Shown piece by piece: positions 60,843-64,000 of a stretch of 64,000 nt of DNA. The position numbers were made by a program, and so were the translations under genes. The stretch covers positions 248,001 through 312,000 of the forward strand of contig NZ_QWEI01000003.1 in NCBI RefSeq assembly GCF_003515775.1, written 5' to 3'. The DNA comes from Ureibacillus yapensis. GTDB lineage: Bacteria > Bacillota > Bacilli > Bacillales_A > Planococcaceae. The notes under the pieces were generated by a model. It searched no databases, had not been told where the DNA came from, and was given only the letters and a program-made list of their open reading frames with translations. Within the stretch, counting starts at the first letter, position 1. The number at the start of each line of letters is the position of its first letter.

Positions 60843-61904
60843 TCAAATATGTACTTTTTCTTTTACGAAAAGATGTCTCTTTTTAAATTCATCTACAATT
60901 TGTTCTTCATATTCGCTAAATAACCGATAAAGTTTGTGTTCAAAAGTTGAAATCGATAAATTATTCAACGTGAAATCATTAACAGACTCTTCATCGGATA
61001 GCAGTTGCTGCAATGTCATGGTTTCCATTTTTGGAAAAACAGCATCATGCAATCGATTGATCTTGGATAACTGTTTCAGACCACTGCGTGTAATCAACAC
61101 TTTATGGTGCAAATCTGAAATGATGTACTTCAGAAATTTTTCAACTTCCGTATTTGGATGGATAATGGTTCTTTGAACAACTTCCTTGTTTCCATCTTCC
61201 ATTTCACGCTCTTCCATTTTCTGCTCGAATAATAAGTTTTGATTGACGGTTGTAATGGATTGAATCTTAAGCGAGGAAGAAGAAGTGATCTCCCCTTCAA
61301 TATGTGTAATGTACAATTCATAATATTCTTCCATGGGGCGAAGCTCACTTAAAATCATACTAAAGATATTAGTTTTCTGCGTTTCAATCATTTTATGCCC
61401 ATCGACTTTTTCAAATATCTTAAATAAACTCATTGCATCTGCGAGTGCGCGATGCTGGATTTCGGATGTAAGAGCATGTTTTTCCAACAACCCGGAAAGA
61501 CTCGGCTGCTCCTTTAATTGGTTTTCAATCATGTATTTTTGCTGAAAATCCACAAAAGGATAAATAAAACCTGTATCCATGTGATAATAGTTTAACTGCT
61601 CTTCCAACACTTTACGGTCAAAATCACCAAAAGCAATGAAAATAGTCTCTCCCTCACACCATCTCTTGAATTTTGGCATGACTTGGTTAAAGGAGGGAGC
61701 ATTTCGCAATTGTTCGGTTGTAATCCCTGTTAGTTTTTGGATATGGTTGTTTAATTTTCGAAATTTAATCGGCTGAATAAGTTGCGAAAATTCTTCTATT
61801 GTACCATCAGGCAGCCATTTAATAGCTCCGATTTCAATAATATGCTGTTTACCTTGTATTAATGCTGCTTCTACATCCAAGAATATGTATGTGTATTGAC
61901 GCAA
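60843..61904 (-). CDS. DEDDh 3'-5' exonuclease with C-terminal extension
   Basis: A 353-residue protein. The first 175 residues are a DnaQ/KapD-type exonuclease: Exo I FLDVEAAL with Asp and Glu, Exo II FIAFGDFDRKVLEEQ and Exo III HRALADAMSLFKIF, giving a complete DEDDh set. The following 180 residues are a helical/beta extension I do not recognise, absent from B. subtilis KapD (about 205 residues). KapD is an inhibitor of the KinA sporulation pathway, so a regulatory role is possible. It is monocistronic. No ribosome site is strong at the ATG. Confidence 0.8.
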   Translation of the reverse strand: MRQYTYIFLDVEAALIQGKQHIIEIGAIKWLPDGTIEEFSQLIQPIKFRKLNNHIQKLTGITTEQLRNAPSFNQVMPKFKRWCEGETIFIAFGDFDRKVLEEQLNYYHMDTGFIYPFVDFQQKYMIENQLKEQPSLSGLLEKHALTSEIQHRALADAMSLFKIFEKVDGHKMIETQKTNIFSMILSELRPMEEYYELYITHIEGEITSSSSLKIQSITTVNQNLLFEQKMEEREMEDGNKEVVQRTIIHPNTEVEKFLKYIISDLHHKVLITRSGLKQLSKINRLHDAVFPKMETMTLQQLLSDEESVNDFTLNNLSISTFEHKLYRLFSEYEEQIVDEFKKRHLFVKEKVHI

Positions 61905-62215
61905 TATTTATTCCACCCTGGCTTTCTAAATCAAAATTCCCATACTAAAAAGTATAGCAAAAACGTTAATATTTATCTCAAATTCTTTCTATCTATATTG
62001 TAACGCAATAAACAATGAAAGGCACAACCATTTCAAAAATCACATGCAATCACTCATTTTATGTAGAAATTTTAACCGTTACTAAGGGCTATTCAACCTT
62101 CCACTGTACCTTAAACTGCCATGCCTCCGTAATAAATAGAGAATATCTATTGTTCATTTGAAGAAAAGTAATGTACCATTAGAATGATATATTTAATGAA
62201 TGGAGGAACATCCAT
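61905..62215. other. Intergenic region upstream of the synthase gene
   Basis: About 310 AT-rich bases between two divergently oriented genes. It should hold both promoters, but I find no high-quality -35/-10 pair, repeat or small coding sequence. A good GGAGG lies at the downstream end for the gene at 62216. Confidence 0.3.
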
Positions 62216-63043
62216 ATGTCAGATAAAGAACTCCTTAAAGATGGAGTACGGGTTTTAAAAGAAACAAGCCGTACCTTTTATATTCCGATTACATTTTTGC
62301 AAAAAGAGTTGAAAACCACTGTTGCGGCCGCTTACTTAATGATGAGGGCCATCGATGAAATTGAAGATCATGAGCATTCTGAAGTGACAAATGAAATGAA
62401 ATTTTCCATTTTAACGGAAATTAGCATTATTTTAAAAGATTCGCCATTCAATGAACAAAAATATATGGAAATTTTAAAGCCGGTTCAAGAACTTATGCCG
62501 GAAGTAACTTTGCGTTTATCGGATTGGATTAGAATGATTCCACAAGGCGCCGAGGAAATTGTCAAAAACGCGACAAGCGAAATGGCGGAAGGTATGGCAA
62601 AATGGTCAAAAAACCAGTTCCAGGTTCGCACTAAAGAAGACTTGGACGAATATACGTACTATGTCGCAGGCTTGGTTGGTGTCATGTTGTCGGAGCTGTG
62701 GGAATGGCATGCGGGCGTGAAAACGGACCGGGAACTTGCAATCGGCTACGGAAGAGGCTTGCAATTAGTGAATATTCTACGCAACCAGGATGAAGATATG
62801 AAAGAACGTGGTGTAAGCTTCGTACCGGAAGGCTGGACACGTGCTGATTTATTCGATTATGCTGAGGAGAATTTACAAAAAGCCGACCTTTATATAAAAG
62901 ATATCAACAAGCGATCTATCCTGCTGTTCTGCCGATTGCCGCTTGCTCTTGCCCACAAAACATTGGCAGCAATGAAAGCCGGCAAGGAAAAAATGTCTCG
63001 TGCTGAAGTAGAACAAACAGTGGAAGAGATTCAGGTAGACTAA
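62216..63043 (+). CDS. Squalene/phytoene-synthase-fold protein with altered second Asp motif
   Basis: A 275-residue all-helical prenyl-condensing-family protein, near the length of B. subtilis YisP. The first Asp-rich motif is intact (Asp47-E-I-E-Asp51 in MMRAIDEIEDHE). In the second motif the usual N-I-L-R-D-x-x-E-D is NILRNQDED, so the leading Asp is Asn190. Synthases use both motifs to bind diphosphates through magnesium; the change could disable condensation and leave a diphosphate-releasing activity, as reported for YisP. Strong GGAGG before the ATG. No carotenoid or hopanoid genes are adjacent. Confidence 0.82.
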   Translation: MSDKELLKDGVRVLKETSRTFYIPITFLQKELKTTVAAAYLMMRAIDEIEDHEHSEVTNEMKFSILTEISIILKDSPFNEQKYMEILKPVQELMPEVTLRLSDWIRMIPQGAEEIVKNATSEMAEGMAKWSKNQFQVRTKEDLDEYTYYVAGLVGVMLSELWEWHAGVKTDRELAIGYGRGLQLVNILRNQDEDMKERGVSFVPEGWTRADLFDYAEENLQKADLYIKDINKRSILLFCRLPLALAHKTLAAMKAGKEKMSRAEVEQTVEEIQVD

Positions 63044-63151
63044 GAACAAAGAATTTTACTTTTTTCATGTATTTAATGGAACTGACGCTTCGGCAAGCAG
63101 TCTCCTGGATAAATATGAGCTTTTTTGCCAGATGTGTGATAACTAAAAAAG

Positions 63152-63180
63152 TTGACCCAAAATGATTCATTTTGGGTCAA
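63152..63180 (-). terminator. Terminator of dsdA
   Basis: Fourteen-base arms TTGACCCAAAATGA / TCATTTTGGGTCAA followed by CTTTTTT on the minus strand. Confidence 0.88.
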
Positions 63181-63192
63181 ACACTTCGCACC

Positions 63193-64000
63193 TTATATTT
63201 TTTTATTCAACATTAGCTCCCTTTCGGTCAGAGGCACCATATTGCCGCCCGTAGACCAAACTAAGTGTGTAGCTTTGTCCATATTTAAATGGTTCTGACG
63301 AATATATTCTTCCCCTTCTTTCATGAGTGAAATTACGCCATAAACTCCTGCATGCGCTGAAGGCTCCATAAAAATTTCTTCGCGCTCCATCATTAATTTT
63401 AAACTTTTAAACAAAAATTCATCGTCTACCGTATAACATCCGCTTAAAACCGGTTCCATCATCTTTCCAACGAATTTTGACGCTCTTCCTACTGCCAATC
63501 CGTCTGCTTCGGTACGATTGGAAAGCCCTAAATCTCCAACTGAAATTTCATCATGCAGCCCTGTCATCATTCCGACCAACATACATGGCGATTGAGTCGG
63601 TTCTCCGAAGAAAAGATGAACATGGTCTCCATAAATTTGCTTTAATCCAAAGGCCACTCCTCCCGGTCCTCCGCCAACACCACAGGGCAAATAGACAAAT
63701 AAAGGATGTTCTTCATCCACCCGAATATTCTCTTCTTTTAATTGTTTTTTGAGTCGCGTAGCTGCCACGGCATACCCCGCAAATAAATCTCTGGAATTTT
63801 CATCATCAATAAAATGGCACATCGGATCAAGCTCTGCTTGCTTTCTGCCTTCTTCTACCGCTTTACTATAATCCGACGAGTATTCAATTACCTCCACTCC
63901 CTTTTCGCGAAGCAACTGTTTTTTCCATTCTTTTGCGTCACTGGACATATGAACCGTGACTTGAAAGCCGAGTTTTGCTCCCATGATCCCAATGCTTAAT
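63193..64000 (-). CDS. dsdA: D-serine ammonia-lyase, 5' part cut by window edge
   Basis: The C-terminal 268 residues of a PLP-dependent D-serine dehydratase, which converts D-serine to pyruvate and ammonia. Clear segments are [19 protein letters not shown], the cofactor-phosphate loop [33 protein letters not shown] and [11 protein letters not shown]. The frame continues past base 64000, where the N-terminal part with the PLP lysine should lie. Not a true start at 63984. Confidence 0.92.
   Translation of the reverse strand, partial: LSIGIMGAKLGFQVTVHMSSDAKEWKKQLLREKGVEVIEYSSDYSKAVEEGRKQAELDPMCHFIDDENSRDLFAGYAVAATRLKKQLKEENIRVDEEHPLFVYLPCGVGGGPGGVAFGLKQIYGDHVHLFFGEPTQSPCMLVGMMTGLHDEISVGDLGLSNRTEADGLAVGRASKFVGKMMEPVLSGCYTVDDEFLFKSLKLMMEREEIFMEPSAHAGVYGVISLMKEGEEYIRQNHLNMDKATHLVWSTGGNMVPLTERELMLNKKI

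Overview
This is a low-GC, Gram-positive, endospore-former-type chromosome window. Strong AGGAGG-type ribosome sites precede most genes, and TTG/GTG starts and lipobox lipoproteins are common. The best-recognised genes match Bacillus subtilis family members. From remembered gene order, the backbone dfrA, thyA, ypjP, ypiP, brxA (yphP), ypgR, ypgQ, cspD, ypeQ and an RNase HI paralogue is collinear with the dfrA-to-ypdQ part of the B. subtilis map. In this window that backbone is opened up by large blocks of accessory genes. My best guess is the Lysinibacillus/Solibacillus/Ureibacillus group (Caryophanaceae), but no rRNA or other decisive marker is present.

Layout. 1-14 kb: partial dfrA, a Trm11-like methyltransferase pair, a divergent DapB-like reductase, a zinc alcohol dehydrogenase, thyA, the rsbQ-rsbP energy-stress pair, a decayed membrane-protein gene, ypjP, a polar amino-acid ABC transporter, ypiP and brxA. 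14-25 kb: a carbohydrate block on the minus strand with a secreted GH3 glycosidase, uronate isomerase, a YesM/YesN-type two-component system, a three-gene TRAP transporter and a Gfo/Idh/MocA oxidoreductase, plus two cre-like sites. 25-30 kb: MFS efflux, a DinB-family protein, serine acetyltransferase and aspartokinase.

30.8-40.4 kb is the most distinctive region: a cluster built around a roughly 1265-residue, six-cupredoxin multicopper oxidase resembling the spore Mn(II) oxidase MnxG. Two small MnxE/MnxF-like genes precede it. Two paralogous barrel proteins flank the group. A CopC-CopD copper protein and a giant His/Cys-rich repeat protein lie next to it. A 38-bp tandem array and an inverted repeat carrying a sigma-K-like -10 lie upstream of the operon. 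The inferred theme is copper supply and assembly of a metal-oxidising spore-surface layer.

40.5-64 kb: topoisomerase III, a YteA-like protein with an apparent AUU start, a DMT transporter, ypgR, an ABC-F ATPase, ypgQ, DoxX, ribokinase, a BmrA-like exporter, formate-THF ligase, cspD, a shortened YitT protein, a stand-alone CoaB, a SEC-C protein, ypeQ, an RNase HI-like protein, type II pantothenate kinase, a DEDDh exonuclease, a squalene/phytoene-synthase-fold protein and partial dsdA.

Intergenic regions hold several repeat families: a degenerate 52-bp tandem repeat at two loci 31 kb apart, a 21-bp-period repeat, and three segments that look like dispersed elements. I saw no tRNA, rRNA, CRISPR array, intact insertion sequence or prophage.
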